A stretch of DNA of 39,661 nucleotides from an uncultured Prevotellaceae bacterium (GTDB taxonomy: Bacteria; Bacteroidota; Bacteroidia; Bacteroidales; Bacteroidaceae): positions 1 to 39,661 of the forward strand of contig CACXXD010000052.1 of NCBI GenBank assembly GCA_902771445.1, written 5' to 3'. The translations under genes and the position numbers were made by a program. Under the pieces are notes generated by a model that saw only the letters and a list, made by a program, of their open reading frames with translations, ran no database searches and was not told the origin of the DNA. This document shows, piece after piece, positions 8,611-17,581 of the stretch (position 1 is its first letter; each line of letters begins with the position of its first letter).

Positions 8611-11600
8611 ATGATACATAACTACTTTAAAACACTGGTATTGGCTTTCTCGCTTCTGGCACTTCCAGAGGTGGTGAGTGCGCAACAATTTCAGGCTAAA
8701 TTGTCGCATTATTCTACCGAAAACGGCTTGACTTCGAATGCCATCTCTTATATATCCCAGGATGACTACGGCTACATCTGGCTGGCCACATGGAACGGAC
8801 TTTCGCGTTTCGATGGCTACCACTTCTATAACTACCAGACAGGGGCAGGCAGCCACATACCCAATCTGCACAACCGAATCATGAGTCTTGCCATCGACAA
8901 CGAGCAGAACGTATGGATGCGCATGTACGATGGCCGAGTGTTTGTGCTCAAACGTTCTATCGACAAGATTGTCAATCCTTTCGAAGGAATCAACGGTAGC
9001 GATGTCTTCTTCACCAACAATCCCCTTGTCGTGACCAGTTCGGGCGACGTGCTGGTGAACATCGAGGAAATAGGCCTCTACAAGATGCGCATGAGCAAAG
9101 ACAAGGTTGAAACTCAGCTGATTACGACAGGCGACCTGAAGGTTACCTCGATGGCAGAGGGTTATCAGAATGACATCTGGCTCGGCACCAACAAAGGTGT
9201 GCACCGGATGGACATCTCCAATCTGACGGTTGAGCGCAAGGGCCTTTTCCTTGACGAGGAAGTCACGCGTTTGTTCTCCAATGGCTATAACATCTATGTA
9301 GGAACATTCAGCGGCAAGATTTTGTCTTTCTCATACGGCCAGGAGCCAAAGGTAATCAGGGCAGAAGGCAAGCATCCTATTACGAGCTTGTTTGTCGACA
9401 GTCATGGCATCGTGTGGTTCTCTGACCGCAGAGAGGGTGTGTGCAGAATGACGCCCAACTCAGCAGAGGAGAAGTACTACACACAGATTGTCACTGTGCC
9501 TGACTACGACGGACATGGCGCAGTATTCCATGAAATCAACGGCACGGTCTGGATGCGCATGAACCGTGGCGGCTACGGCTATTATAACAGGGAGAACGAC
9601 GAAGTGGAGTATTTCCATAATGACCCGACGAACCCTTGGAACCTTTCAAATACGGTCAACTCAGCCCTTGAGTTGAACGAGGGAGTCATCTGGGAGTCGA
9701 CGAGCCGCCGCGGCTTGGAGAAACTTGAGATTCTGAAGAAGACTATCGACCGATTTCAGTTAAATCCAGATGAAGGACCTTCGCCCGAAAACGAGATTCG
9801 TGCGCTGGTCTACGATGAAAAGCGCCAGCAACTGGTCTTTGCCAATAAGAACGGTAAGCTTTTTTTAAAACGTGGCAACCAAGACTTCAATGTGATTTCA
9901 AAAGATGCTACGGGCAAGCCGTTGGGCCGTGTCTATGGCATCAGCATCGACAAAGCAGGTAACTACTGGCTTTGTTCCAAAGGTGACGGCGTTTACAAGT
10001 TTACGCCGCAGAATAACGGAACAGGATTCAATATCACTCAGTATCGTCACAGCGACAACGAGTGGTCGCTGAGCGATGACCGTGCCTACGGCTGCGTTGA
10101 AGACAGTCTGGGCAACCTGTGGATTGCCACCTATGGCGGTGGCGTCAACCTGATGACAAAGAGCAAGAACGGGCAGCCGGTGTTCTACAACTATAAGAAC
10201 AACATGCACAAGTATCCCATGAGTTCTCATAAGAAGGTGCGTACTGTGGCACTCGACAATGACGGCAATGTGTGGGCAGGCACAACCGACGGTATTCTTA
10301 TCATGTCGTATAAGGACAAGAAACTGTCGATTATGCCGCTGAAGCCTTCTGAACAAGATCCAGACCATATTCTCATGTCGAACGATGTTGTCTGTCTGGC
10401 CAAGGATCGTCACGGCAGCATGTGGGTTGGCACTAACGGCGGCGGTCTGGCCCATACGATAGGCAAGGACAGCGACGGTCGATGGCTCTTCGAGAACTTT
10501 GGTTCCAAAGACGGTCTGCCCAGCGAGGAAATTCGAAGCATTACCTTCGACACCAGGGGCAACGTATGGTTCGCTACCGACCATGTCATTTGCTCTTATG
10601 ATGTAAATAAAGAGATTTTCACAACCTTCTCCGAACTTGATGGCGTGGACGAAACCTGGTGTTCTGAGGGTGCAGCCGTCTGTCTGCCCGACGGAAAAAT
10701 TATCTTTGGAACAGTCAATGGATATTATGTCGTAGACCGTGCAAAGTTGGTTACTGCCACAGGTAATGTGCTGAAGCTGCGTATCACAGATTTCTGGTTG
10801 AATGATGAACTTCAGAGTCCGCGTCTCAACGACAACTTCGATGTCTACGTACCCGAAGCCCGTTCTATTGAGCTGCCCAGCCACGATGCGCTCATCACCT
10901 TCCGCTTTGCTTCGCTCAACTATCAGTTGCAGCATCGCGTACATTATCAGTATAAGCTTGAAGGCTATGACTACACTTGGTATAATGCCGATCGTCTGCG
11001 CACGGCATCCTACTCCAATCTGCCAACGGGCCACTACACCTTTATGGTCAAGGCCTTCCTGCTGGAGTCGCCCGACAAGTACGACATGCGTCAGATTGAA
11101 CTGGATGTGCCTCCCTATTTCCTTCTCTCCAAACATGCGGTATGGCTCTACATGGCCATCATTGCATTGCTGGGCATTTGGCTGATGTTCTGGCATCAGC
11201 GACGGTTGGCCCAAGCCGAGAAGATTCGCTTGCTGCGCGAAGGTCCCCGCGATTCTGGCCAAGACATGGAGTCGGACGATTTCATCTTGTTTGTCAATGA
11301 GTATCTTGACATCCACTATGCCAACCCCATGTTCTCAGTCGACGAGTTTGTCCTCGCCTCAGAGATGTCTGAAGACGACTTTGCCCGCAAGATGCAGCAA
11401 AGCCTGGGCATGTCGCCTCGTGAATACGTCAATGAATTCCGTCTGAAGAAAGCCTTTGTGCTGCTCGACACCACCAACGACAGCATTGCCGAGATAGCCT
11501 TTAAGTGTGGCTTTGGCAATACGGCCACCTTCAATCGGCATTTCAAGGTAAAGACGGGAATGCTGCCTTCGACTTATCGAGACACGCATAGAAATGAAGG

Positions 11601-11628
11601 AGAAGAGGACAGAAAAACGAGCGATTAA
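8611..11628 (+). CDS. Membrane-anchored two-component-type sensor with propeller, Y_Y_Y and AraC domains (no kinase or receiver)
   Basis: The 1005-residue protein has a signal peptide (first ~24 residues) and a periplasmic beta-propeller region to about 740, with many repeats of the type GYIWLATWNGLSRFDGY, DIWLGTNKGVHR and NVWFATDHV. A Y_Y_Y domain near 750-835 includes YQYKLEGYDYTWYNADRLR. One transmembrane helix near 841-864 (WLYMAIIALLGIWLMFW) precedes an AraC-type helix-turn-helix near 890-995 (DSIAEIAFKCGFGNTATFNRHF). Bacteroidetes hybrid two-component systems normally place a histidine kinase and receiver between the membrane helix and AraC domain. Here only about 25 residues separate them, so ligand sensing would have to reach DNA directly. 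Which genes it controls is unknown. Confidence 0.9.
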   Translation: MIHNYFKTLVLAFSLLALPEVVSAQQFQAKLSHYSTENGLTSNAISYISQDDYGYIWLATWNGLSRFDGYHFYNYQTGAGSHIPNLHNRIMSLAIDNEQNVWMRMYDGRVFVLKRSIDKIVNPFEGINGSDVFFTNNPLVVTSSGDVLVNIEEIGLYKMRMSKDKVETQLITTGDLKVTSMAEGYQNDIWLGTNKGVHRMDISNLTVERKGLFLDEEVTRLFSNGYNIYVGTFSGKILSFSYGQEPKVIRAEGKHPITSLFVDSHGIVWFSDRREGVCRMTPNSAEEKYYTQIVTVPDYDGHGAVFHEINGTVWMRMNRGGYGYYNRENDEVEYFHNDPTNPWNLSNTVNSALELNEGVIWESTSRRGLEKLEILKKTIDRFQLNPDEGPSPENEIRALVYDEKRQQLVFANKNGKLFLKRGNQDFNVISKDATGKPLGRVYGISIDKAGNYWLCSKGDGVYKFTPQNNGTGFNITQYRHSDNEWSLSDDRAYGCVEDSLGNLWIATYGGGVNLMTKSKNGQPVFYNYKNNMHKYPMSSHKKVRTVALDNDGNVWAGTTDGILIMSYKDKKLSIMPLKPSEQDPDHILMSNDVVCLAKDRHGSMWVGTNGGGLAHTIGKDSDGRWLFENFGSKDGLPSEEIRSITFDTRGNVWFATDHVICSYDVNKEIFTTFSELDGVDETWCSEGAAVCLPDGKIIFGTVNGYYVVDRAKLVTATGNVLKLRITDFWLNDELQSPRLNDNFDVYVPEARSIELPSHDALITFRFASLNYQLQHRVHYQYKLEGYDYTWYNADRLRTASYSNLPTGHYTFMVKAFLLESPDKYDMRQIELDVPPYFLLSKHAVWLYMAIIALLGIWLMFWHQRRLAQAEKIRLLREGPRDSGQDMESDDFILFVNEYLDIHYANPMFSVDEFVLASEMSEDDFARKMQQSLGMSPREYVNEFRLKKAFVLLDTTNDSIAEIAFKCGFGNTATFNRHFKVKTGMLPSTYRDTHRNEGEEDRKTSD

Positions 11629-11650
11629 CATTTTTTTTGCTCGTCTGTTT
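11617..11650 (+). terminator. Terminator-like hairpin spanning the regulator stop codon
   Basis: ACGAGC (11617-11622) pairs with GCTCGT (11639-11644), and ACAG and CTGT can extend it outward. TTTT follows at 11647-11650. The regulator stop codon sits in the loop. Just downstream begins the promoter of the RNA/ribE unit. Confidence 0.5.
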
Positions 11651-11671
11651 TCCTTCTTCAATATAAATTCT

Positions 11672-11679
11672 TATTTTTG
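11672..11679 (+). promoter_or_regulatory. -7 box of the RNA/ribE transcription unit
   Basis: TATTTTTG fits TAnnTTTG exactly. The -33 region (around 11648) is T-rich but not a perfect TTTG. The box lies 15 bp before a G-run that forms the 5' strand of a long terminal helix, so transcription would start almost at the structured RNA. Confidence 0.6.
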
Positions 11680-11685
11680 CAACTC

Positions 11686-11920
11686 AAAATATTGGGGGCG
11701 TGCTGGTTCGATCGGGATACTCATCAATTAACGTTTGAAAACCGGGCCGTCTTCTCTTGCCAATGGCGGGCCATTAGCTCCGGCAAAAACGAGTCTCGCT
11801 TGCGAGCGGTCGGACAAAGCATTCGTTTGCCGATGGATTACAAAGGCGGAGAGCACCCACAACCTGTGATAAAGGAGTTTTCATCACATCACCTGTGCGT
11901 CCCCATTTCTTTTTTCTTTT
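11686..11920 (+). ncRNA. Candidate structured RNA (about 220-230 nt) ahead of ribE, family unknown
   Basis: GGGGGCGTGC (11694-11703) pairs along its full length with GTGCGTCCCC (11895-11904), with three G-U pairs. After one U-U mismatch the helix continues with GGT/ACC (11705-11707 with 11891-11893) and GAT/ATC (11710-11712 with 11888-11890). The 3' strand runs straight into a U-rich tract (11906-11920), as in a self-terminating RNA. Internal hairpins are AATGG/CCATT (11762-11775), CGGCAAA/TTTGCCG (11781-11787 with 11826-11832) and TGTGAT/ATCACA (11865-11870 with 11883-11888). The last shares one base with the terminal helix. The unit lies 19 bp before ribE, so it is either a stand-alone RNA or a leader controlling ribE-mfd. 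It does not match the FMN riboswitch consensus I know. Confidence 0.5.
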
Positions 11921-11938
11921 AAACAGCCCATTTTGATT

Positions 11939-12580
11939 ATGTTTTCTGGCATCATAGAAGAGTTTGCCACTGTTGTGGCCATCCGTAAAGACCGAGAGAA
12001 TATCGATTTCACTCTTACTTGTTCATTTGTCAGCGAGTTGTCCATTGATCAGAGCGTTGCTCACAATGGCGTATGCCTGACCGTAGTTTCCATTGTCCCT
12101 CCTACAGCCGATGGCACTTCGGAGGCCAGTCGCAACGGTACCTACACCGTCACGGCCATGAAGGAGACACTCGACCGCTCGAACCTTGGCTTGCTCAAGG
12201 TTGGCGACAAGGTAAACGTAGAGCGCTCCATGCTCATGAACGGTCGTCTCGACGGTCACATCGTTCAGGGACACGTCGACCAGACGGCCACATGTGTTGA
12301 TATGCAAGATGCCGACGGCTCTACCTATTTCACGTTCCAATATCCTTTCGATTCAGAAATGGCGCGTCATGGCTATTTCACCGTCGACAAAGGGTCGGTC
12401 ACGGTCAACGGAGTGTCGCTCACCGTATGTCGCCCCACACGCGACACGTTCCAGGTGGCCATCATTCCCTACACCTTCGAACATACCAATTTCTGCGATA
12501 TTCAGGTTGGATCAGTGGTCAACATCGAGTTCGACATTATCGGCAAGTATATTGCCCGCTTACAGCAGTTGCAGTCTTGA
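11939..12580 (+). CDS. ribE: Riboflavin synthase alpha chain
   Basis: The enzyme dismutates two molecules of 6,7-dimethyl-8-ribityllumazine to riboflavin and a pyrimidinedione. The 213-residue protein begins with the family start MFSGIIEEF, so ATG 11939 is chosen over an in-frame TTG 6 bp upstream. Two tandem lumazine-binding halves are visible, with paired motifs SVAHNGVCLTVV near residue 42 and GSVTVNGVSLTV near 151. GRLDGHIVQGHVDQTA near 100 is also conserved. The first half contains a small insertion (about 62-73). It is preceded by a long structured leader and followed 3 bp later by mfd, an apparent two-gene unit. RNA-level control is possible. Confidence 0.94.
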   Translation: MFSGIIEEFATVVAIRKDRENIDFTLTCSFVSELSIDQSVAHNGVCLTVVSIVPPTADGTSEASRNGTYTVTAMKETLDRSNLGLLKVGDKVNVERSMLMNGRLDGHIVQGHVDQTATCVDMQDADGSTYFTFQYPFDSEMARHGYFTVDKGSVTVNGVSLTVCRPTRDTFQVAIIPYTFEHTNFCDIQVGSVVNIEFDIIGKYIARLQQLQS

Positions 12581-12583
12581 ACC

Positions 12584-15500
12584 ATGAAGATTCAAGAGCT
12601 GCTGACTTCTTATGCCTGTTTGTCGCAGACAAAGGCATTCATTGAAACATTGCGGAAAAAGAATCCTCAGACCATTGTTCTCGATGGCCTGAAGGCTTCG
12701 AGTGTCCCATTGCTCTTCGCGAGTATTGCCACGAAGTATCCACGGACAATGCTTTTTGTCATGAACGATGATGAGTCTTCGGGCTATTTCTATCATGACC
12801 TTACGCAGATGTTGCGCGAGGATGCTGTGCTCTATTTCCCATCATCCTATCGCCGTGCCATCAAGTATGCCCAGAAGGACCCTGCCAGTGAGATTCTTCG
12901 TACTGAAGTGCTCAGCAAACTGAGTGAAGGCAAGCCGCTCTATGTGGTCACTCACCCTGAGGCTTTGGCAGAAAAAGTGGTCACGCGGAAAAGTCTTGGC
13001 AGTCACATGCTTTCTTTGGAACAGAATCAGACCGTCGACGTGAGCGACATAACGCGCCAGTTGCGCGAGCTTGGCTTCAAGGAGGTCGACTACGTCTATG
13101 AGCCTGGCCAGTTTGCTCTTCGTGGCAGCATTCTCGATGTCTTCTCTTTCAGTCACGAATATCCCTTTCGCATAGACTTCTTTGGTGACGAGATCGACTC
13201 CATCCGCACGTTTGAAGTCGAGGATCAGCTTTCGCGTGAGCGCTGTTCACGCATCGAAATTGTGCCAGAGATGTCGTCTGTCGAAGAGAAAGAGTCGCTG
13301 CTGAAGTTTCTTCCTGCCGATGCCGTGCTGGTGTTCCATAATTATAGGTATGCGTGCGACATGATAGAGAATACCTATAAAGAAGGCTTCTCTTCGCAGG
13401 CAATGACCGAGCGACTGGAAGGTGCCACAGAGTTGGAGCGCAGCGAGATAGAGCGCGAAATGCGCCGTGAGTTGCAAATCATTGCCAGTTCGCAGTTTAT
13501 TGCTGATAGCGAACCATTCCGCAGGGTAGAGCTGTCGGGTAGTGTGCGCGGCGACAATGCTGCTCAGTCGTCTGCCAGCATCCTGTTTCACACGAATCCG
13601 CAACCCTTGTTCCACAAGAACTTTGAATTGCTCACCAAGACACTTGAAGACTATCAGCTGCAAGGCTACGACATTTACATGCTGGCCGACAGTCAGAAAC
13701 AGCTGGAGCGCCTGAAAGAAATCTTGCACGATGTCTTCACTCCCGTCGACCATACGCTGCACGAAGGCTTTGTAGATGATGACCTCCGGGCATGCTTCTT
13801 CACCGATCATCAGATTTTCGACCGATTCCACAAATACAATCTGAAGAGCGACAAGGCCCGCAGTGGCAAGGTGGCCCTCACGCTGAAGGAGATACAGCAG
13901 TTCGAGATAGGCGACTATGTCGTCCATGTGGATCATGGCATTGGCAAGTTCATGGGCCTTGTCCGCATGCCCATCACCACCGCTACGGGCGAACAGGCCT
14001 ATCAGGAGATGATTAAAATACAGTATCAGCATGGCGACAGCATCTACGTGTCCATCCACTCGCTCTACAAGGTGTCGAAATATAAGGCGCAGGATAATGG
14101 ACAGCCCCCGCGCATGTCATTCCTCGGAACTGGTCAGTGGGAGCGACTGAAGGAGCGCACCAAGAAGCACATCAAGGACATTGCCCGCGACCTCATCCGT
14201 CTCTATTCCAAGCGACGTACACAGCGTGGCTTCGCCTTCAGCCACGACACCTATATGCAGCACGAGCTTGAGGCTTCATTCCTCTACGAAGATACACCCG
14301 ACCAGCTGAAGGCCACGCAAGATGTGAAGGCCGATATGGAGACGGCTCGCCCTATGGATCGTCTGGTCTGCGGCGACGTAGGCTTTGGCAAGACTGAGGT
14401 TGCCGTGCGTGCAGCTTTCAAGGCTGCCGTCGACGGCAAGCAAGTAGCGGTGCTTGTGCCTACCACCGTGCTGGCCTATCAGCACTTCCGCACTTTCAGC
14501 GGGCGACTGAAGGACATGCCTGTACGTGTAGACTATCTTACTCGTGCACGCACCACCAAACAGACAACCGCCTTGCTGAAGGACTTGGAGGCAGGAAAGA
14601 TTGATATCCTCATCGGAACGCAGAAGCTCATTGGCAAGAATGTGAAATTCCACGATCTGGGATTGCTCATCATCGACGAGGAACAGAAGTTTGGCGTATC
14701 GGCCAAAGAGAAGTTGCGCCAGATGAAGACAAACGTCGACACGCTCACGATGTCGGCCACTCCCATACCGCGCACGTTGCAGTTCTCGCTGCTTGGAGCA
14801 CGCGACCTGAGCGTCATTCAGACACCACCCCCCAACCGCTATCCCATTCAGACTGAAATTCACACCTTCTCGCCTGAGATTATCGTCGATGCCATCAACT
14901 TCGAGATGTCTCGCAACGGACAGGTCTACTTCGTCAACAATCGTATCAGTGAACTTATCCATTTGTCGGAACTCATCAAGAAATACATTCCCGATGCCCG
15001 TGTGGCCATCGGACACGGACAGATGAAGCCCGAAGAGCTTGAGAAGATCGTGCTCGATTTCTCTAACTACGACTACGACGTGCTGTTGTCAACCACGATT
15101 GTTGAAAACGGCATCGACATACCCAATGCCAACACCATCATCATTAATGGTGCCCATAACTTTGGCCTTTCCGACCTTCACCAGATGCGTGGTCGTGTGG
15201 GACGTGGCAATCGCAAGGCATTCTGCTACCTGTTGGCTCCGCCACTTTCGGCGCTGCCTCCCGACTCGCGTCGTCGTCTCGAAGCCCTCGAGAACTTCAG
15301 CGGACTGGGTTCGGGCATCAACATTGCCATGCAAGACCTCGACATCCGTGGTGCTGGCAATCTGCTGGGAGCTGAGCAAAGCGGATTTATCTCAGACCTG
15401 GGCTATGAGACCTATCAGAAGATTCTGAACGAGGCTATGGCTGAGTTGAGAAACGAAGAGGACATCAACGATATAGTTGACCAGCCATCATCGCAGACGG

Positions 15501-16012
15501 GGGCAGCTGCCAACCATGTTCAATCGCCCATGCTCAATGTTCAGTGGGTAGCCGATTGCACGCTGGAGTCCGATCTTGAAATGTACTTCCCCGACCAGTA
15601 TGTGCCAAGCGACTCAGAGCGCATGTTGCTCTATCGAGAGCTTGACCACGTTCGCGACGACCAAGAGTTGGAGGCCTATCGTGTGCGTCTGAAAGACCGT
15701 TTCGGCGCTATTCCCCATGTGGCCGAAGAGCTGTTGCAAGTGGTACGCTTGCGCCGACTGGGTATTTTGCTTGGCTGTGAGAAAATATTGCTGAAACAGG
15801 GCAGCATGTTCATGTTCTTCGTCAGCAACGACCGCAGTCCTTTCTACCAGAGCGCGGTGTTTGGCCGCATAATCGACTATATCGGCCAGAACGTTCGCCG
15901 TTGCAACTTGCGCGAACAGAAGGGCAAGCGCAGCATGGTTATCAGCAATGTGCCAACAGTTGAAGAAGCAGTACGCATCCTTCAGGCTATCAATACTGTT
16001 CCAGAAGGGTAG
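12584..16012 (+). CDS. mfd: Transcription-repair coupling factor Mfd
   Basis: Mfd displaces RNA polymerase stalled at DNA lesions and recruits UvrA. The 1142 residues match the family length. The N-terminal UvrB-like homology region includes EVDYVYEPGQFALRGSILDVF. The RNA-polymerase-interacting, CarD-like domain is near residues 440-500 (FEIGDYVVHVDHGIGKFMGL). The RecG-like translocase starts at about 560 with Walker A GDVGFGKTEVA near 596, motif II IDEEQKFGV near 700, the TMSATPIPRTLQ motif, and motif VI (HQMRGRVGR) near 867. The TRCF C-terminal domain ends at about 1140. The start is ATG 12584, 3 bp after ribE. The gene is complete. Confidence 0.97.
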   Translation: MKIQELLTSYACLSQTKAFIETLRKKNPQTIVLDGLKASSVPLLFASIATKYPRTMLFVMNDDESSGYFYHDLTQMLREDAVLYFPSSYRRAIKYAQKDPASEILRTEVLSKLSEGKPLYVVTHPEALAEKVVTRKSLGSHMLSLEQNQTVDVSDITRQLRELGFKEVDYVYEPGQFALRGSILDVFSFSHEYPFRIDFFGDEIDSIRTFEVEDQLSRERCSRIEIVPEMSSVEEKESLLKFLPADAVLVFHNYRYACDMIENTYKEGFSSQAMTERLEGATELERSEIEREMRRELQIIASSQFIADSEPFRRVELSGSVRGDNAAQSSASILFHTNPQPLFHKNFELLTKTLEDYQLQGYDIYMLADSQKQLERLKEILHDVFTPVDHTLHEGFVDDDLRACFFTDHQIFDRFHKYNLKSDKARSGKVALTLKEIQQFEIGDYVVHVDHGIGKFMGLVRMPITTATGEQAYQEMIKIQYQHGDSIYVSIHSLYKVSKYKAQDNGQPPRMSFLGTGQWERLKERTKKHIKDIARDLIRLYSKRRTQRGFAFSHDTYMQHELEASFLYEDTPDQLKATQDVKADMETARPMDRLVCGDVGFGKTEVAVRAAFKAAVDGKQVAVLVPTTVLAYQHFRTFSGRLKDMPVRVDYLTRARTTKQTTALLKDLEAGKIDILIGTQKLIGKNVKFHDLGLLIIDEEQKFGVSAKEKLRQMKTNVDTLTMSATPIPRTLQFSLLGARDLSVIQTPPPNRYPIQTEIHTFSPEIIVDAINFEMSRNGQVYFVNNRISELIHLSELIKKYIPDARVAIGHGQMKPEELEKIVLDFSNYDYDVLLSTTIVENGIDIPNANTIIINGAHNFGLSDLHQMRGRVGRGNRKAFCYLLAPPLSALPPDSRRRLEALENFSGLGSGINIAMQDLDIRGAGNLLGAEQSGFISDLGYETYQKILNEAMAELRNEEDINDIVDQPSSQTGAAANHVQSPMLNVQWVADCTLESDLEMYFPDQYVPSDSERMLLYRELDHVRDDQELEAYRVRLKDRFGAIPHVAEELLQVVRLRRLGILLGCEKILLKQGSMFMFFVSNDRSPFYQSAVFGRIIDYIGQNVRRCNLREQKGKRSMVISNVPTVEEAVRILQAINTVPEG

Positions 16013-16041
16013 GGGAGAAGTACCTAAGGCGAGAGGGAAGT

Positions 16042-16158
16042 TTACTTGTGGGCAGATAATACTTGCTTTTTACTTACAGGAGAAACTGTATATCCCTCAC
16101 GACGCAACAAGGCAATCAGCGACTTGCTGCCCACCAGTTGACGGCAGCCTACGGCTAT
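16042..16158 (-). pseudogene. C-terminal remnant of a TraB/GumN-family gene
   Basis: The minus strand reads 38 codons beginning IAVGCRQLVGSKSLIALLRR and then EGYTVSPV, ending in TAA. This matches the C-terminal end of TraB/GumN proteins as I know it, roughly AVGxxHLxGxxGLIxLLRxxGYxVxPV. The histidine position is Q here. An in-frame TAG lies directly upstream (16159-16161), and no start codon or N-terminal domain exists between mfd and the next gene. It is best read as the tail of a deleted gene. Confidence 0.55.
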
Positions 16159-16225
16159 CTATTGCCCCCCTACTATAATTGCATTAAAAATGTTCAAAAA
16201 TGATATAATTCTAAATCTTTTTGAT

Positions 16226-16233
16226 TATATTTG
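16226..16233 (+). promoter_or_regulatory. -7 box upstream of the MFS-like gene
   Basis: TATATTTG matches TAnnTTTG. Its position, 25 bp before ATG 16259 and inside a longer open frame starting at 16190, supports the later start. The -33 region is weak. Confidence 0.5.
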
Positions 16234-16258
16234 CAGGCAAAACGACCAAAGGCTTGCG

Positions 16259-17557
16259 ATGAGTAACTGCACAAAATGGACAATCGGCATTGCTACTGTG
16301 CTCCACTTCCTAGTGGACGGCCTTTGTGTGTGTGCTTTGTATCTGATGGTTGGAAATGTCAATGCATCCGACCTTCCGATTCTGTTTCTTGTCTATAATG
16401 TTCTGGCTTTTATGACCCAGCCGCTGACTGGTTGGTGGATAGACCACAACCTGCATGGGGGACTGCTCCCTGCTATGGGACTGCTCTCTGCGGCTGTTGC
16501 CGTGCAGATAGTGGCTTTTCAATGGCACACGGATTTATTGTTGTTGTCCGTATGCCTACTGGGCATGGGAAATTCCGTCTTCCATGTCTGGGGCGGCAAG
16601 TTGACAGCTATTACGTGTGGCAATGACATGAGAAGTCTCGGTATTTTCGTTTCATCGGGAGTTTTGGGGCTGACAGTCAGTGTGCTTTATGCCTCCTGGT
16701 GGTTGTTGGCAACGATGTTGCTGCTTGTCAGCACTTTGGGGGCAATCGCCTCCCATGCTGTGCCGTCAGGTTCTCTCGTAACACCTCCTGTAAGGAGGGA
16801 TCCTGTCAGTCTTTCTCCGAAATCCCTAATGTTTATTGTTTTGGGGCTGTTTGCCATCCTCACCGTTGTCCTGTTGAGGTCATTTGTGGGCGAAGTTTTT
16901 TCCTTGGGGTTAGAGAAATCATCATCCGTCCTATTTTTATTAGCAGTCACGGCGATGACGGGTAAGGCTTGTGGCGGATGGCTTGCACGCTGGTGTGGCA
17001 TCAGCCATGCCCTTGTGGCCTGTTTAGGTGTTGTGGCAACCTGCATGATGCTCGGAAGTGTTGACCGAGTGTCGCTCCTGCCCGTAGTGTTAGGTATACT
17101 GGCCCTTAATTTCACGATGCCAATGACGCTGCATCTTGCCAATCGGCTGCTGCCTCACCGCGAAGGTCTTTCGTTTGGATTACTGGCTGCGGTATTGATG
17201 CCGGGCTATATGCTGGCGCACAGTTTACCGCTCTCGCCTGACTACTATTTCATGCTGTCGGCTCTTCTGCTCACCATTGCTGTGGAAGTGGGCCTGCTGA
17301 TGCTAATGGGCGAACAGCGTACAGACGTGCTGGTAGGGGCCGTTGCCGTTAATATTCTGACCAATGTACCACTGAACTATTTCTTGCTGACATACGGAAA
17401 CAGTGTGGAACGCCTTGCGACGGGCGAAGTGCTGGTGCTGGCAGTCGAAACGCTATGGTACTTCTGCTTTGTCCGCCGATGGCAACGTGCTGTCGTTTAC
17501 AGTTTACTTTGCAATACCACGAGTTTTCTCGTTGGAATCCTAATACAATACACTTAA
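16259..17557 (+). CDS. MFS-like integral membrane protein with extra C-terminal helices
   Basis: The 432-residue polytopic protein begins MSNCTKWTIGIATVLHFLVD. The first ~330 residues look like a major-facilitator half-repeat pair, with helices throughout and loop motifs such as TQPLTGWWIDH near residue 58 and LLGMGNSVFHVWGGK near 100. Residues ~345-432 add further hydrophobic segments (VNILTNVPLNYFLL; VETLWYFCFVRRWQ; SLLCNTTSFLVG). They resemble small stand-alone membrane proteins, so this may be a fusion. ATG 16259 is preferred over 16190 because the promoter lies between them. Substrate is unknown. Confidence 0.75.
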   Translation: MSNCTKWTIGIATVLHFLVDGLCVCALYLMVGNVNASDLPILFLVYNVLAFMTQPLTGWWIDHNLHGGLLPAMGLLSAAVAVQIVAFQWHTDLLLLSVCLLGMGNSVFHVWGGKLTAITCGNDMRSLGIFVSSGVLGLTVSVLYASWWLLATMLLLVSTLGAIASHAVPSGSLVTPPVRRDPVSLSPKSLMFIVLGLFAILTVVLLRSFVGEVFSLGLEKSSSVLFLLAVTAMTGKACGGWLARWCGISHALVACLGVVATCMMLGSVDRVSLLPVVLGILALNFTMPMTLHLANRLLPHREGLSFGLLAAVLMPGYMLAHSLPLSPDYYFMLSALLLTIAVEVGLLMLMGEQRTDVLVGAVAVNILTNVPLNYFLLTYGNSVERLATGEVLVLAVETLWYFCFVRRWQRAVVYSLLCNTTSFLVGILIQYT

Positions 17558-17581
17558 ATATTCACTTTTAAATTTTTTATT

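Noticed and set aside
9898-11316. Long antisense open frame within the propeller regulator
   Set aside because: It is an opposite-strand reading of a well-supported gene, has no family motifs, and reflects codon bias.
11694-11904. tmRNA
   Set aside because: CTGGTTCGATCGGGAT resembles a tmRNA 5' head and the ends pair, but no T-arm precedes the 3' strand, no tag ORF is present and the length is too short.
11686-11920. FMN riboswitch ahead of ribE
   Set aside because: The position suggested it, but conserved FMN riboswitch segments (such as GGGCAGGGTGAAATTCC and CCGGCGGT) are absent.
11933-12580. TTG start for ribE
   Set aside because: The canonical MFSGIIEE start at ATG 11939 fits the family.
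16190-17557. Earlier start at 16190 for the MFS-like protein
   Set aside because: A TAnnTTTG promoter box (16226-16233) lies after that ATG, so the 16259 start is preferred.
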